Part shown: piece after piece, positions 52,917-61,619 of the stretch
Position numbering within the stretch: the first letter of the stretch is position 1
Layout of the letters: each line of letters starts with the position of its first letter
Assembly (NCBI RefSeq): GCF_001667115.1
Contig: NZ_LZIJ01000183.1
Span: 1 to 64,000 of the forward strand
DNA length: 64,000 nt
Direction of reading: 5' to 3'
Source: Mycobacterium sp. 852002-51163_SCH5372311
GTDB taxonomy: Bacteria > Actinomycetota > Actinomycetes > Mycobacteriales > Mycobacteriaceae
Translations under genes and position numbers: made by a program
Notes under the pieces: model-generated
Databases searched by the model: none
What the model saw: only the letters and a program-made list of their open reading frames with translations
Told to the model about the DNA's origin: nothing

Positions 52917-54653
52917 ATGAAGCCGGATTACGACGTACTGATCATCGGTTCGGGTTTCGGGGGTAGCGTCAGCGCACTGCGGCTCACCGAAAAGGGCTAT
53001 CGGGTAGGGGTGTTGGAGGCCGGCCGCCGGTTCGCCGACGACGAGTTCGCCAAGACGTCCTGGAACCTGCGTAAGTTCCTGTGGGCGCCGAGGCTCGGCT
53101 GCTACGGCATCCAGCGGATCCACCCGCTGAAAAACGTGATGATCCTGGCCGGCGCCGGAGTGGGCGGCGGTTCGCTGAACTACGCCAACACGTTGTACGT
53201 GCCGCCTGAGCCGTTCTTCAACGACCCGCAGTGGAAGCACATCACCGACTGGGGCAGCGAGCTCGGGCCGCACTACGACCAGGCGCAGCGGATGCTCGGC
53301 GTGGTGTTCAACCCGACGTTCACCGACGCGGACCGCATCGTCAAGGAGGTCGCCGACGAGATGGGCTGCGGTGACACGTTCGTACCTACTCCGGTCGGGG
53401 TGTTCTTCGGCCCCGACGGTACCCAGGCCCCGGGCGTGACCGTGCCCGACCCGTATTTCGGGGGCGCGGGTCCTGCGCGCACCGGCTGCATGGAGTGTGG
53501 CTGTTGCATGACGGGCTGCCGCTACGGCGCCAAGAACACCTTGGTGAAGAACTACCTGGGGCTCGCGGAATCCGCAGGGGCACAAGTGATTCCGATGACG
53601 ACGGTGAAGGGTTTCGAGCAGCGTTCCGACGGGCTGTGGGAGGTTCGCACGGTCCGCACCGGCAGTTGGCTGCGCCGCGATCGGCGCACCTTCACCGCCA
53701 CCTACCTGATCCTGGCCGCCGGCACCTGGGGCACCCAGCACCTGCTGTTCAACATGCGAGACAAGGGCAAGCTGCCGCGTCTGTCGAAGCGATTGGGCGT
53801 GTTGACCCGCACCAACTCCGAGTCGATCGTCGGCGCCGGACGGCTGGAGGTGTCACCCGACCTGGACCTGACCCACGGGGTCGCCATCACGTCGTCGATA
53901 CATCCGACACCGGACACTCATATCGAACCCGTCCGCTACGGCAAGGGCTCCAACGCGATGGGGCTGCTGCAGACCCTGATGACCGACGGCTCGGGTCCCG
54001 AGGGCACCGACGTGCCGCGGTGGAAACAGCTGCTGGAGCAGGCGAGGGATGATCCGCGCCGCATGCTGCGGCTGCTCAACCCGCGTCAGTGGAGCGAACG
54101 CACCATGATCGCCCTGGTGATGCAGCACCTGGACAACTCGATCACCACGTACACCAAGCGCGGCAAACTGGGCATCCGCTGGTACTCCAGCAAGCAGGGT
54201 CACGGCGAGCCGAACCCCAGCTGGATCCCGGTCGGCAACGAGGTCACCCGGCGCATCGCGGCCAAGATCGACGGTGTGGCCGGCGGCACGTGGGGTGAGC
54301 TGTTCAACATCCCGCTGACCGCGCACTTCCTCGGTGGTGCGGTGATCGGGGACAGCCCCGAAAACGGTGTCATCGACCCCTACCACCGGGTCTACGGCTA
54401 CCCGACCATGTACGTGGTCGACGGCGCCGCGATCTCGGCGAACCTGGGTGTCAACCCGTCGCTGTCGATCACCGCGCAAGCCGAGCGGGCCGCGTCGCTG
54501 TGGCCGAACAAGGGCGAGAACGACCAGCGGCCGCTGCAGGGCGACAATTACCGCCGGCTGGACCCGATCCCGCCGGAGCATCCGGTGGTTCCCGCTGAAG
54601 CTCCCGGTGCGCTGCGGTGGCTGCCGATCGAACCCGTAAGCAACGCGGGCTGA
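52917..54653 (+). CDS. choD: GMC-family (cholesterol oxidase-like) FAD oxidoreductase ChoD
   Basis: 578 residues, same length as Mtb ChoD (Rv3409c). FAD-binding DVLIIGSGFGGSVSALRL at the N-terminus, AGAGVGGGSLNYANTLY after it and the GMC end VDGAAISANLGVNPSLSITAQAERAA. It was named for cholesterol oxidase, but mycobacterial ChoD is not the main cholesterol-degrading enzyme (established). A Cys cluster, C191-M-E-C-G-C-C-M-T-G-C201, resembles an Fe-S binding motif. It ends one base from the convergent Rv3406-like gene. Confidence 0.92.
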   Translation: MKPDYDVLIIGSGFGGSVSALRLTEKGYRVGVLEAGRRFADDEFAKTSWNLRKFLWAPRLGCYGIQRIHPLKNVMILAGAGVGGGSLNYANTLYVPPEPFFNDPQWKHITDWGSELGPHYDQAQRMLGVVFNPTFTDADRIVKEVADEMGCGDTFVPTPVGVFFGPDGTQAPGVTVPDPYFGGAGPARTGCMECGCCMTGCRYGAKNTLVKNYLGLAESAGAQVIPMTTVKGFEQRSDGLWEVRTVRTGSWLRRDRRTFTATYLILAAGTWGTQHLLFNMRDKGKLPRLSKRLGVLTRTNSESIVGAGRLEVSPDLDLTHGVAITSSIHPTPDTHIEPVRYGKGSNAMGLLQTLMTDGSGPEGTDVPRWKQLLEQARDDPRRMLRLLNPRQWSERTMIALVMQHLDNSITTYTKRGKLGIRWYSSKQGHGEPNPSWIPVGNEVTRRIAAKIDGVAGGTWGELFNIPLTAHFLGGAVIGDSPENGVIDPYHRVYGYPTMYVVDGAAISANLGVNPSLSITAQAERAASLWPNKGENDQRPLQGDNYRRLDPIPPEHPVVPAEAPGALRWLPIEPVSNAG

Positions 54654-54654
54654 C

Positions 54655-55557
54655 TCAGCTCGCGATCACCTCAAGGGGTGCGCCGCTGACCACGCGGCTG
54701 CGCTCCCCGTGCACGTTGACGGGCACATCGCCCATCAGGGTGACCCGGTGCATGAGCCGGGGCTGGCCGTCGTAGTCGTCGATCGCCCGGTGCTGGGTGG
54801 CCCGGTTGTCCCAGATGGCAACGTCGCCAGGCTCCCAGTTCCAGCGAACAGTGTTCTCCGGCATGGTGATTCGCCGCTGCAGCAATTCCAGCAGCACGGT
54901 CGACTCGTGGCTGTCCAGGCCGACGAAGTTGCGCACGAAATCGCCGGCCACCAACGTGCGTTCGCCGGTCTCCGGGTGTACTCGCACCACGGGGTGCTCG
55001 GTCCGGAAATCGGCCTTCTCGAACACCTGGCGGAACGCCCGCTGCGCGTCGGTCATCGAGGCCTGGGCTTGAGGGCTCACGTAGTCGTAGCGGTTGGTGT
55101 GCAGCGCCCACAGATTCTCCACGAGGCACTTGAGCGGATCGGGTAGCCGCTCGTAGGCCGCCGCGGTGGACGCCCACAACGTCGATCCGCCATACCTGGG
55201 CAGCGTGACCGCGCGCAGGATCGAGGCCGCCGGGTAGTTCGCGGCGAAGGTGACGTCGGTGTGCCAGCGGTTGGCCGAGCCGTATTCGGAGTTGATCGGC
55301 GTGATGATCGGCGCGTTCTTGGCGGACAGCACCGCCGCGGCCGGGTGGCCGATCGGCGTGCCCAGCAGAGCGGCGAACGCGAGTTGCTGCGCGTCGTCCA
55401 GGTGGTGCTGGTCGCGGAAGAAGATCACCTTGTGGGCAAGCAGCGCCTGGTGGATCTCTTCGGCCGCGGGCGCATCGAGGTCACCGCTGAGGCGGACCCC
55501 GTCGACGCGGGCGCCGATTCGACTGCCCAGCTTGGTGACGGTGATCGAGTTTGTCAT
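54655..55557 (-). CDS. TauD/TfdA-family 2-oxoglutarate dioxygenase, Rv3406-like alkyl sulfatase
   Basis: 300 residues. Fe(II) ligands are His and Asp in NRWHTDVTF (HxD) and the distal His in NRATQHRAIDDY; the 2-oxoglutarate Arg is in MHRVTLMGD. Mtb Rv3406 is a type II alkyl sulfatase that cleaves alkyl sulfate esters to aldehyde and sulfate, needed for 2-ethylhexyl sulfate use. Divergent from its regulator gene. Confidence 0.93.
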   Translation of the reverse strand: MTNSITVTKLGSRIGARVDGVRLSGDLDAPAAEEIHQALLAHKVIFFRDQHHLDDAQQLAFAALLGTPIGHPAAAVLSAKNAPIITPINSEYGSANRWHTDVTFAANYPAASILRAVTLPRYGGSTLWASTAAAYERLPDPLKCLVENLWALHTNRYDYVSPQAQASMTDAQRAFRQVFEKADFRTEHPVVRVHPETGERTLVAGDFVRNFVGLDSHESTVLLELLQRRITMPENTVRWNWEPGDVAIWDNRATQHRAIDDYDGQPRLMHRVTLMGDVPVNVHGERSRVVSGAPLEVIAS

Positions 55558-55580
55558 CGCTGTTTCCTTGGAAGAATTGG

Positions 55581-55624
55581 TGTAGTCAGTTGACTACATC
55601 GGCTAGTGTAGTCACATGACTACA
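55581..55624. promoter_or_regulatory. Twin perfect palindromic operators of the Rv3405c-like regulator
   Basis: TGTAGTCAGTTGACTACA (55581-55598) and TGTAGTCACATGACTACA (55607-55624), 18 bases each with 8-base arms and 26-base centre spacing. The second covers the ATG (55616) of the tetR gene itself. The Rv3406-like gene starts at 55557, 24 bases from the first site, so one regulator can block both directions. Confidence 0.92.
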
Positions 55625-56182
55625 TCTTCGGCAAGTGGCCGCCGCAAGATTCCCACCGGACGCGAAGAGGTGGCCGCGGCGATCCTGGACGCCGCCACCG
55701 ACCTGTTCGCGGAGCGAGGGCCGGCCGCGACGTCGATCCGCGACATCGCCGCTCGGTCGAAGGTGAACCACGGACTGGTATTTCGCCACTTCGGCACGAA
55801 GGAACAACTGGTCGGCGCCGTGCTCGATCACCTCGGCGCGAATTTGACCGACCTGTTGGAATCGCAGGCGCCCGCCGACGTCGTCGAACGGGCGCTGGAT
55901 CGGCAGATGCGGGTCATGGCCCGCACGGTGCTCGACGGCTACCCGGCCGGCCAGCTGCAGAAGCGCTTCCCCAACGTCGCAGAGCTGCTCGAGCGGGTGC
56001 GCCCGAGCCACGACGACGACGCCAGCGCACGGCTGGCCGTCGCCAATGCCCTTGCGCTGCAATTCGGTTGGCGGCTGTTCGCGCCGATCTTGCGCTCGGC
56101 GACGGGTCTCGACGAGCTCACGGATGCCGACCTGCGGCAGGCCGTGCTCGACGAGGCCGCGCGGATGGTCGAACCGCGCTGA
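55616..56182 (+). CDS. TetR regulator, Rv3405c-like
   Basis: 188 residues, same length as Mtb Rv3405c, which represses Rv3406. HTH at TSIRDIAARSKVNHGLVFRHFGTKEQLV (residues about 39-66). The ATG lies inside the second operator and no ribosome site precedes it, so it is probably translated from a leaderless or very short-leader mRNA. Confidence 0.92.
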   Translation: MTTSSASGRRKIPTGREEVAAAILDAATDLFAERGPAATSIRDIAARSKVNHGLVFRHFGTKEQLVGAVLDHLGANLTDLLESQAPADVVERALDRQMRVMARTVLDGYPAGQLQKRFPNVAELLERVRPSHDDDASARLAVANALALQFGWRLFAPILRSATGLDELTDADLRQAVLDEAARMVEPR

Positions 56183-56327
56183 GTCGCGTTGGCCCCTCCG
56201 ACGCAGCATCGAGTGTGTATTGGGGGCTTCGGTTGTGAACACCGGGCGGTGAAAATCGCCCGAGGTACGCCCTGGATACACACCCAAATCCGTGGATGCA
56301 CGCCCGACGGCGTCGAACCGCGCTGAG
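56183..56327. other. Spacer with several short inverted repeats between tetR and the GH65 gene
   Basis: 145 bases between convergent genes. Contains CGGGCGGTGAAAATCGCCCG (hairpin, 56243-56262) and an outer pair GTGTGTAT (near 56213) / ATACACAC (near 56276). Probably terminator-like structure; no gene seen. Confidence 0.5.
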
Positions 56328-58688
56328 TCAGCCGATCAGTCCCCGGCGATGTACGGGCTCACGCCCCGGCGGCTGCGGCGGCGCAGGCAGCAGCGGCTTG
56401 CGTTTGCGCACCGCGATGGTCGTCGGCGCTTCGGTGTTCAGCTCGAGGTCTTCGCCGGCGTGCCGGATCGTGAGCTCGGAGCCCGGCCCGTCGCGCAGCG
56501 TATAGGTCACGTCAGTGTGGTTGACGTCGACGGTCAGCCGGAACTCGCGCCAGCGCAGCCGGAACGTCAGACGAGAGATGCCGTCGGGCAGATGGGGATC
56601 GATGGACAGGACGCCCTCGTCGTCGCGCAGCCCGCCGAAGCCGGCGACCAGCGCGGTCCACGCGCCGGCCAGCGAGGCCATGTGCAACCCGTCGCGGGTG
56701 TTCTGGTGCAGGTCGCGCAGATCGATCAGGCCGGCCTCGTAGGCGTAGTCGTGGGCCAGCTCCAGATGCCCGACCTCGGCGCACATGACCGCCTGGGTAC
56801 ACGCCGACAGCGACGAGTCGCGCACCATGCGCCGTTCGTAGTAGTCGACGTTGCGCGCCTTCTGCTCGGGCGTGAACGCGTGGCTCTGCCACTGCATCGC
56901 CAGCACCAGGTCGGCCTGCTTGATCACCTGCGCGGGGTAGAGCCGCACGTAAGCCTCGTGCAACAGCAACGGGTAGGTGGTGTCAGTATCGAATTTCCAC
57001 TCCGTCAGGGTGGTGAAACCTTCACACTGCTGGTGCACACCGAGCTCGTCGTCGTAGGGAATGTGGGCGGCGTTGGCCGCATTGCGCCAGGCCGCCATTT
57101 CCTCGGTGGTGACACCCACTGCTCCGGACGCATCGGGGTGGCGGGCGCAGGCGTCGGCCGCGGTGATCAGGTTGTGTGCCGCCATCAAATTTGTGAACAC
57201 GTTGTCGCGGACGATCGCCGTGTACTCGTCGGGACCGGTGACGCCGTCGAGGTGCCACACACCGTGGCGATCGTGGTGCCCGAGCGACATCCACAGCCGC
57301 GCGGTCTCGATCAGCACGGCCAGACCGCACTCCGCCTCCAGCGACTCGTCGCCGGTGACCACGCGGTAGCGCTCGAAGGCCATCGCGATGTCGGCGTTGA
57401 TGTGCCAGGCGGCGGTTCCGGCCGGCCAGTACGCCGAGCATTCCTGACCGCGGATGGTTCGCCACGGAAACGAGGCACCGTCAAGGCCGAGCTCGGCCGC
57501 CCGCTCCTTCGCCAGGTCCAACGTCGACGCGCGCCAGCGCAGCGCGTCGGCGACGGCGTGCGGCAGGGTGTAGGTCAGCACCGGCAGCACAAAGCCTTCG
57601 GTGTCCCAGAAGGCGTGCCCGTCATAACCGGTTCCGGTGAGCCCCTTGCTGGGGATCGCGCGGCGCTCGGCGCGCGCACTGGCCTGCACCAGGTGGAACA
57701 GCCCGAACCGCACGGCTTGCTGAGATTCCGGGTCGCCCTCGACCTCGACGTCTGCGCAGTCCCAAAAGAGGTCCAGGAACGCCCGTTGCGATTCGATGAG
57801 CCCCTTCCAGCCGCTGTAGCGGGCGCTGTGCTGTGCGGCGGCGGCCTGGTCGCGCAGTGCCGGGCGGGAACGCAGGCTGGACCAGCCGTATGCCAGGTAT
57901 TTGACGATGCGCAACTTCTGGCCGGGACGCAGCCCGCAGATGATCGTGGTGCGGGCCAGGTCGGGGCGGGCATCGGTGGAAACCTCGACCCGCCCGGGAA
58001 CGTCGACCTCGTGGTCCATCGTGGCGGACATCATCAGCGAGCTTGCGCGGGTGCGGTGCATGAGAAGTGCTCCGTACTCGGTGCTTTCGTGGGCGACGGC
58101 CTCCAGCGGGTTTTCCAGGATGGCCGAGACTCGCGGGTCGTCCGAGGTCTCCGGCTGGTCTTCGTTGGTCACCAGTTCGGATTGCACTGTCGCGCGGATG
58201 AATTGGTCGACCGCTTCGACCACATACTCGATGGCCGCCACGCTGCGGTGCACCAGCGACACCAGCCTGGTGGAGACCACCTTGACTTCCTTGCCGGTGG
58301 GCGAGCGCCAGTGTGCGCGGCGGACCAATGTCCCGGCGCGCAGGTCGAGGCACCGCTCGTGCTCGATCAGTTCGCCGTAGCGGACGTCGAACGGCTCGTC
58401 GTCGACCATCAGGCGGATGATCTTGCCGTTGGTGACGTCGACAACGGTCTGGCCGGCCTCGGGGTAGCTGTATCCGGCCTCGGCGTACGGCAGCGGCCGG
58501 ATTTCGTAGAAGGAGTTCAGATAGGTACCCGGCAGGCCGTACGGCTCCCCCTCGTCGAGATTGCCGCGCAACCCGATGTGCCCGTTGGACAAGGCGAACA
58601 GCGACTCCGACTGGGCCAGAATATTCAGGTTGAGCCTGGTCTCACGGATCTGCCACGGTTCGACGGGGAAGGCTTCTTCAGTAATCAT
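56328..58688 (-). CDS. Glycoside hydrolase family 65 phosphorylase, Rv3401-like
   Basis: 786 residues, as Mtb Rv3401. GH65 plan: N-terminal beta-sandwich (to about 270), linker, (alpha/alpha)6 barrel (about 320-690), C-terminal beta-sheet. The general-acid Glu is in HLDGVTGPDEYTAIV; the phosphate-binding and substrate segment KGLTGTGYDGHAFWDTEGF is present. Such enzymes phosphorolyse alpha-linked disaccharides (maltose, trehalose, kojibiose) to beta-glucose-1-phosphate. The partner mutase gene precedes it with an ATGA overlap. Confidence 0.9.
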   Translation of the reverse strand: MITEEAFPVEPWQIRETRLNLNILAQSESLFALSNGHIGLRGNLDEGEPYGLPGTYLNSFYEIRPLPYAEAGYSYPEAGQTVVDVTNGKIIRLMVDDEPFDVRYGELIEHERCLDLRAGTLVRRAHWRSPTGKEVKVVSTRLVSLVHRSVAAIEYVVEAVDQFIRATVQSELVTNEDQPETSDDPRVSAILENPLEAVAHESTEYGALLMHRTRASSLMMSATMDHEVDVPGRVEVSTDARPDLARTTIICGLRPGQKLRIVKYLAYGWSSLRSRPALRDQAAAAQHSARYSGWKGLIESQRAFLDLFWDCADVEVEGDPESQQAVRFGLFHLVQASARAERRAIPSKGLTGTGYDGHAFWDTEGFVLPVLTYTLPHAVADALRWRASTLDLAKERAAELGLDGASFPWRTIRGQECSAYWPAGTAAWHINADIAMAFERYRVVTGDESLEAECGLAVLIETARLWMSLGHHDRHGVWHLDGVTGPDEYTAIVRDNVFTNLMAAHNLITAADACARHPDASGAVGVTTEEMAAWRNAANAAHIPYDDELGVHQQCEGFTTLTEWKFDTDTTYPLLLHEAYVRLYPAQVIKQADLVLAMQWQSHAFTPEQKARNVDYYERRMVRDSSLSACTQAVMCAEVGHLELAHDYAYEAGLIDLRDLHQNTRDGLHMASLAGAWTALVAGFGGLRDDEGVLSIDPHLPDGISRLTFRLRWREFRLTVDVNHTDVTYTLRDGPGSELTIRHAGEDLELNTEAPTTIAVRKRKPLLPAPPQPPGREPVHRRGLIG

Positions 58689-59437
58689 GACTGCAGCAGC
58701 TCGGCGAGGTCGGTCACCACAATGTCGGCGCCGTTGCGGCGCAAATCTTCGGCCTGGCCCACCCGGTCGACGCCTACCACCACGCCGAAGTTACCGTCCC
58801 GGCCCGCCTGCACGCCGGATATCGCGTCCTCGAACACCGCAGCCGCGTCGGGGGGAACCTCGAGCAGCTCGGCCGCGCGCAGAAACGAGTCCGGCGCAGG
58901 CTTGCCGGCGATGTTTTCCTCGCGCAGCGTCACCCCGTCCACCCGCTGCTGGACAAACCGATCGAGGCCGGTGATTTCCAGGACGTCGCGGGTGTTGGCG
59001 CTGGAAGACACCACGGCCACCCCGAGACCCGCCTCCGACACCGCCTCCAGATAGCGTCGCGACCCGTCGAACACCTTGACGCCGTCGTCGTGCAGCACCT
59101 TCTGGAACATGTCGTTCTTGCGGTTGCCCAGCCCGTATACCGTCTCGGCGTCACCCGGGTCGTCCGGGCTGCCGTCGGGCAGCTCGATTCCGCGGCTCTC
59201 GAGAAACGACCGGACCCCGTCTTCGCGTTTCTTGCCGTCGACGTACTTGCGGTAGTCGGCAGCCACGTCGAAGGGCACGAACTCTTCTCCGGTGTCCTCG
59301 GCGCGTTTCTTCAGATACGCGTCGAACATGGCTTTCCACGCCTTGGTGTGCACGCTCGCGGTATCGGTGAGCACACCGTCGAGGTCGAACAAACAAGCAC
59401 GTATGTTTTCCGGCAGACCCAGCGGGCTCACGGACAC
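58685..59437 (-). CDS. Beta-phosphoglucomutase-type HAD hydrolase, Rv3400-like
   Basis: 250 residues from a GTG at 59437. HAD nucleophile CLFDLDGVLTDTA (both Asp), VVSSSANT (Ser/Thr), K in IAGKPAPD and acidic FEDAISGV. A cap domain lies between motifs I and II. It should convert beta-glucose-1-phosphate from the GH65 enzyme to glucose-6-phosphate, so the two form a disaccharide salvage route. Confidence 0.9.
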   Translation of the reverse strand: MSVSPLGLPENIRACLFDLDGVLTDTASVHTKAWKAMFDAYLKKRAEDTGEEFVPFDVAADYRKYVDGKKREDGVRSFLESRGIELPDGSPDDPGDAETVYGLGNRKNDMFQKVLHDDGVKVFDGSRRYLEAVSEAGLGVAVVSSSANTRDVLEITGLDRFVQQRVDGVTLREENIAGKPAPDSFLRAAELLEVPPDAAAVFEDAISGVQAGRDGNFGVVVGVDRVGQAEDLRRNGADIVVTDLAELLQS

Positions 59438-59512
59438 CTCACTTTCGGGGGTTGGGCGGTATCCACTCCACCATGCTTGTGCGTGTGCCGCCACCAATCT
59501 GGTGAGTCGATT

Positions 59513-60322
59513 TCAGCCGACCGCCCGGACGACCCCCTGGATGACTCGCAGTCGCCCGTCGGCCAGCGCCTCGGTCAGGTTCTCGGCTTTGCATGCGAAG
59601 CCGGGGACGAACGCGTGCAGGCCCAGCGGGTTGACGGGCTGGGCCAGCATGGTCTGCATGAGGGCGGCCGCCTGGTCGGTGAGGTCGTTCCAGCCGTCGA
59701 CCGAGAACCCGGCCGATTCGACGGCGACGCGCAATCCCTCGGAGGTGACCAGATGACTGGCTGTGGGGTGATCGGCCCACGGGAGCGGATAGCCGAGTTC
59801 GCGGGCGTCGCCAATCGTGATGTCCCACATGGCAAGCCGTCCACCGGCTGTGAGGACGCGGCGTGCTTCGGAGTACAGGCGCGACTTGTCGGCCACGTTC
59901 ATCTGGACGTGTTGGCTGACGACGACATCGAAAGTGCCGTCGGCGAAGGGGAGTTCGGTCACGTCCGCTTGACGAACCAAGATCAGGTCGTCGAGCCCGA
60001 CGAGCCCGTTGAGCCAACGATTCGTCTGGCAGTACTCGTCGGTGAGATCCACGGCGGTGACCGGGCAGCCGTAGCGGTGGGCCACGTAGCGCGCGGTGCC
60101 GCCGACCCCGCTGCCGGCGTCGAGCACCCTACTGTCGGTGGTGATCTGCGCAAGGTCCACCAGCTGGCTGGTGGCGTAGCGCCCCATGGTGTGGAAGTCC
60201 TCCAGCAGGGCCAGGTCGGCGGGTTCGAGGTGGTCGAGGTCTTTCCCGGCGGCGGTCAGTGCCGCCTCGATGTTCCGCCGCGACAGGCCGGTCGAGTACT
60301 GGGCCGCGATTGTCTCCGTCAT
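59513..60322 (-). CDS. SAM-dependent methyltransferase
   Basis: 269 residues from the ATG at 60322, which overlaps the previous stop (ATGA). Motif I VLDAGSGVGGTARYVAHRYG, acidic loop VTAVDLTDEYC and PFADGTFDVVVSQHVQMNV (motif IV). The N-terminal helix (GLSRRNIEAALTAAGKDLDHL) fits the glycine/sarcosine- or sterol-type methyltransferase group. Substrate unknown. Last gene of a four-gene leftward operon. Confidence 0.85.
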   Translation of the reverse strand: MTETIAAQYSTGLSRRNIEAALTAAGKDLDHLEPADLALLEDFHTMGRYATSQLVDLAQITTDSRVLDAGSGVGGTARYVAHRYGCPVTAVDLTDEYCQTNRWLNGLVGLDDLILVRQADVTELPFADGTFDVVVSQHVQMNVADKSRLYSEARRVLTAGGRLAMWDITIGDARELGYPLPWADHPTASHLVTSEGLRVAVESAGFSVDGWNDLTDQAAALMQTMLAQPVNPLGLHAFVPGFACKAENLTEALADGRLRVIQGVVRAVG

Positions 60323-60531
60323 TTCTGCACCCATTCGGTGAGGAGGGGAGGCATCGTGATGAGGGCGCCGGCCGCGAGCGCCTCTGCACGGAACCGCGAC
60401 ACGAACTCGTCGGTATCGGTTAGCTCGTCGATGCCGAAGCCGTTGTGCTGCGCGACGGGAGAGACCAATCGCCGCACCTCGACGTCGGCATGGCCCAGGA
60501 CATAGCGGCTGCCGGTGGGGGTTGTACTCAT
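60319..60531 (-). CDS. Short protein, probably an internally deleted methyltransferase
   Basis: 70 residues, ATG at 60531 with GAAAGGAC upstream, overlapping genes on both sides by ATGA. The N-terminus (SRYVLGHADVEVRRLVSPVA) resembles the first helix of class I methyltransferases, and the C-terminus (FVSRFRAEALAAGALITMPPLLTEWVQK) their last helix and strand; the SAM-binding middle is missing. It may be a shortened remnant kept in frame, or a regulator. The call is an inference from sequence resemblance. Confidence 0.5.
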   Translation of the reverse strand: MSTTPTGSRYVLGHADVEVRRLVSPVAQHNGFGIDELTDTDEFVSRFRAEALAAGALITMPPLLTEWVQK

Positions 60532-61619
60532 CGCGTGATTGTCCTTTCTGGCTCGCGCACTGCGCTGTGCTCGTCGCGCCACACCGCTGATTGAGCCGAG
60601 AGCCGGGGATGGGCGGGCCGGGGATGCTGCTGAAGTCGGTCGAACTTGTCCAGCCGGTGCATCGGTACCAGTCCGATCAACATGAAGTTCCACACTTGGC
60701 GGATGAGATTGGTTGCGGTGCGGCGGGATTCCGGCCCGGTGACATAACGGCGAGCGATCGTCAGGAAGTCCTCGGGTTCGACGCCTGCGACGTCGTAGAC
60801 GTGCGTGGTGGGGCCGCCCATTTCCCACGTCCCCAGGCCGTGCTCGGGCAGATAGTGACGCAGGCTGGATTCGAAGAACATGTCGGCGTGGAGTCGCTTG
60901 GCGTTCACCCGTACCGCACGCATGAACAGCCAAGGGGGACTGTCGATGTGGCGCACCCGCCGGCCCAGCGCCGCACCGATCGCGTCGGCGATCTCCGCCC
61001 CGGACAGCAGTGCCGGTCCCGTCGGGCGGTAGGTGCGGCCGTCGTGGCGGTGCGGGTCGAGCAGCGCGCCGACGGCAACCCGGGCGATGTCTTCGTTGGA
61101 GGGCGGTGCGTTTCGGCCCGCGCCGGTCGGCGTCGGCAACACTCCCAGCTGCGCGGCCACCGGGACCAGCTGTAGGTAGTTGTCGGCGAAGTAGCCCGGA
61201 TCGACCGCCACGTGGGCGGTGTCCGGCAACAGCTCGAACAACTTGTCAGTCAACCAGGCTTGCCGGGTCATCAGGGACGGATGCTCGGGGCTGGCCAGCC
61301 ACTGGCCAAGGGCCACCACCGCTTGCACACCCGCGCGCCGGGCGGCCACGGCAAACGTCACCGCGCTATCGAGCGCATGGGGATGGTATGGGGCGTTGAA
61401 GAAGAACCGGTCGACGCCCTCCATCGCGGCCGTAACCTGTTGAACGTCAAACATATCGGCGACCACGACCTCGGCTCCCAAGTCTCGCAGCCGAGCGCTG
61501 CGTGCATCGTCGCGATGGACCATGGTTCTGGTCGGGATCCCCCGCTTCAGCAGTTGGACGGCGACCGCGCCGCCGATCCTGCCCGTGGCACCGGTTACCA
61601 ATACGCGATTGTGTGTCAT
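60528..61619 (-). CDS. NmrA/atypical SDR-family NAD(P)-binding protein
   Basis: 363 residues. Rossmann motif VLVTGATGRIGGAVAVQLL at the N-terminus, followed by VVVADMFD and FFFNAPYHPH, typical of NmrA-like quinone-oxidoreductase relatives; no YxxxK is seen at the usual place. The C-terminal part (LPEHGLGTWEMGGPTTHVYD and beyond) is longer than in typical NmrA proteins. Start ATG at 61619, overlapping the MFS gene end. Confidence 0.85.
   Translation of the reverse strand: MTHNRVLVTGATGRIGGAVAVQLLKRGIPTRTMVHRDDARSARLRDLGAEVVVADMFDVQQVTAAMEGVDRFFFNAPYHPHALDSAVTFAVAARRAGVQAVVALGQWLASPEHPSLMTRQAWLTDKLFELLPDTAHVAVDPGYFADNYLQLVPVAAQLGVLPTPTGAGRNAPPSNEDIARVAVGALLDPHRHDGRTYRPTGPALLSGAEIADAIGAALGRRVRHIDSPPWLFMRAVRVNAKRLHADMFFESSLRHYLPEHGLGTWEMGGPTTHVYDVAGVEPEDFLTIARRYVTGPESRRTATNLIRQVWNFMLIGLVPMHRLDKFDRLQQHPRPAHPRLSAQSAVWRDEHSAVREPERTITR

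Noticed and set aside
56292..59054. 920-residue open frame antisense to the GH65 and HAD genes
   Set aside because: Both sense genes carry catalytic motifs; the antisense product has none.
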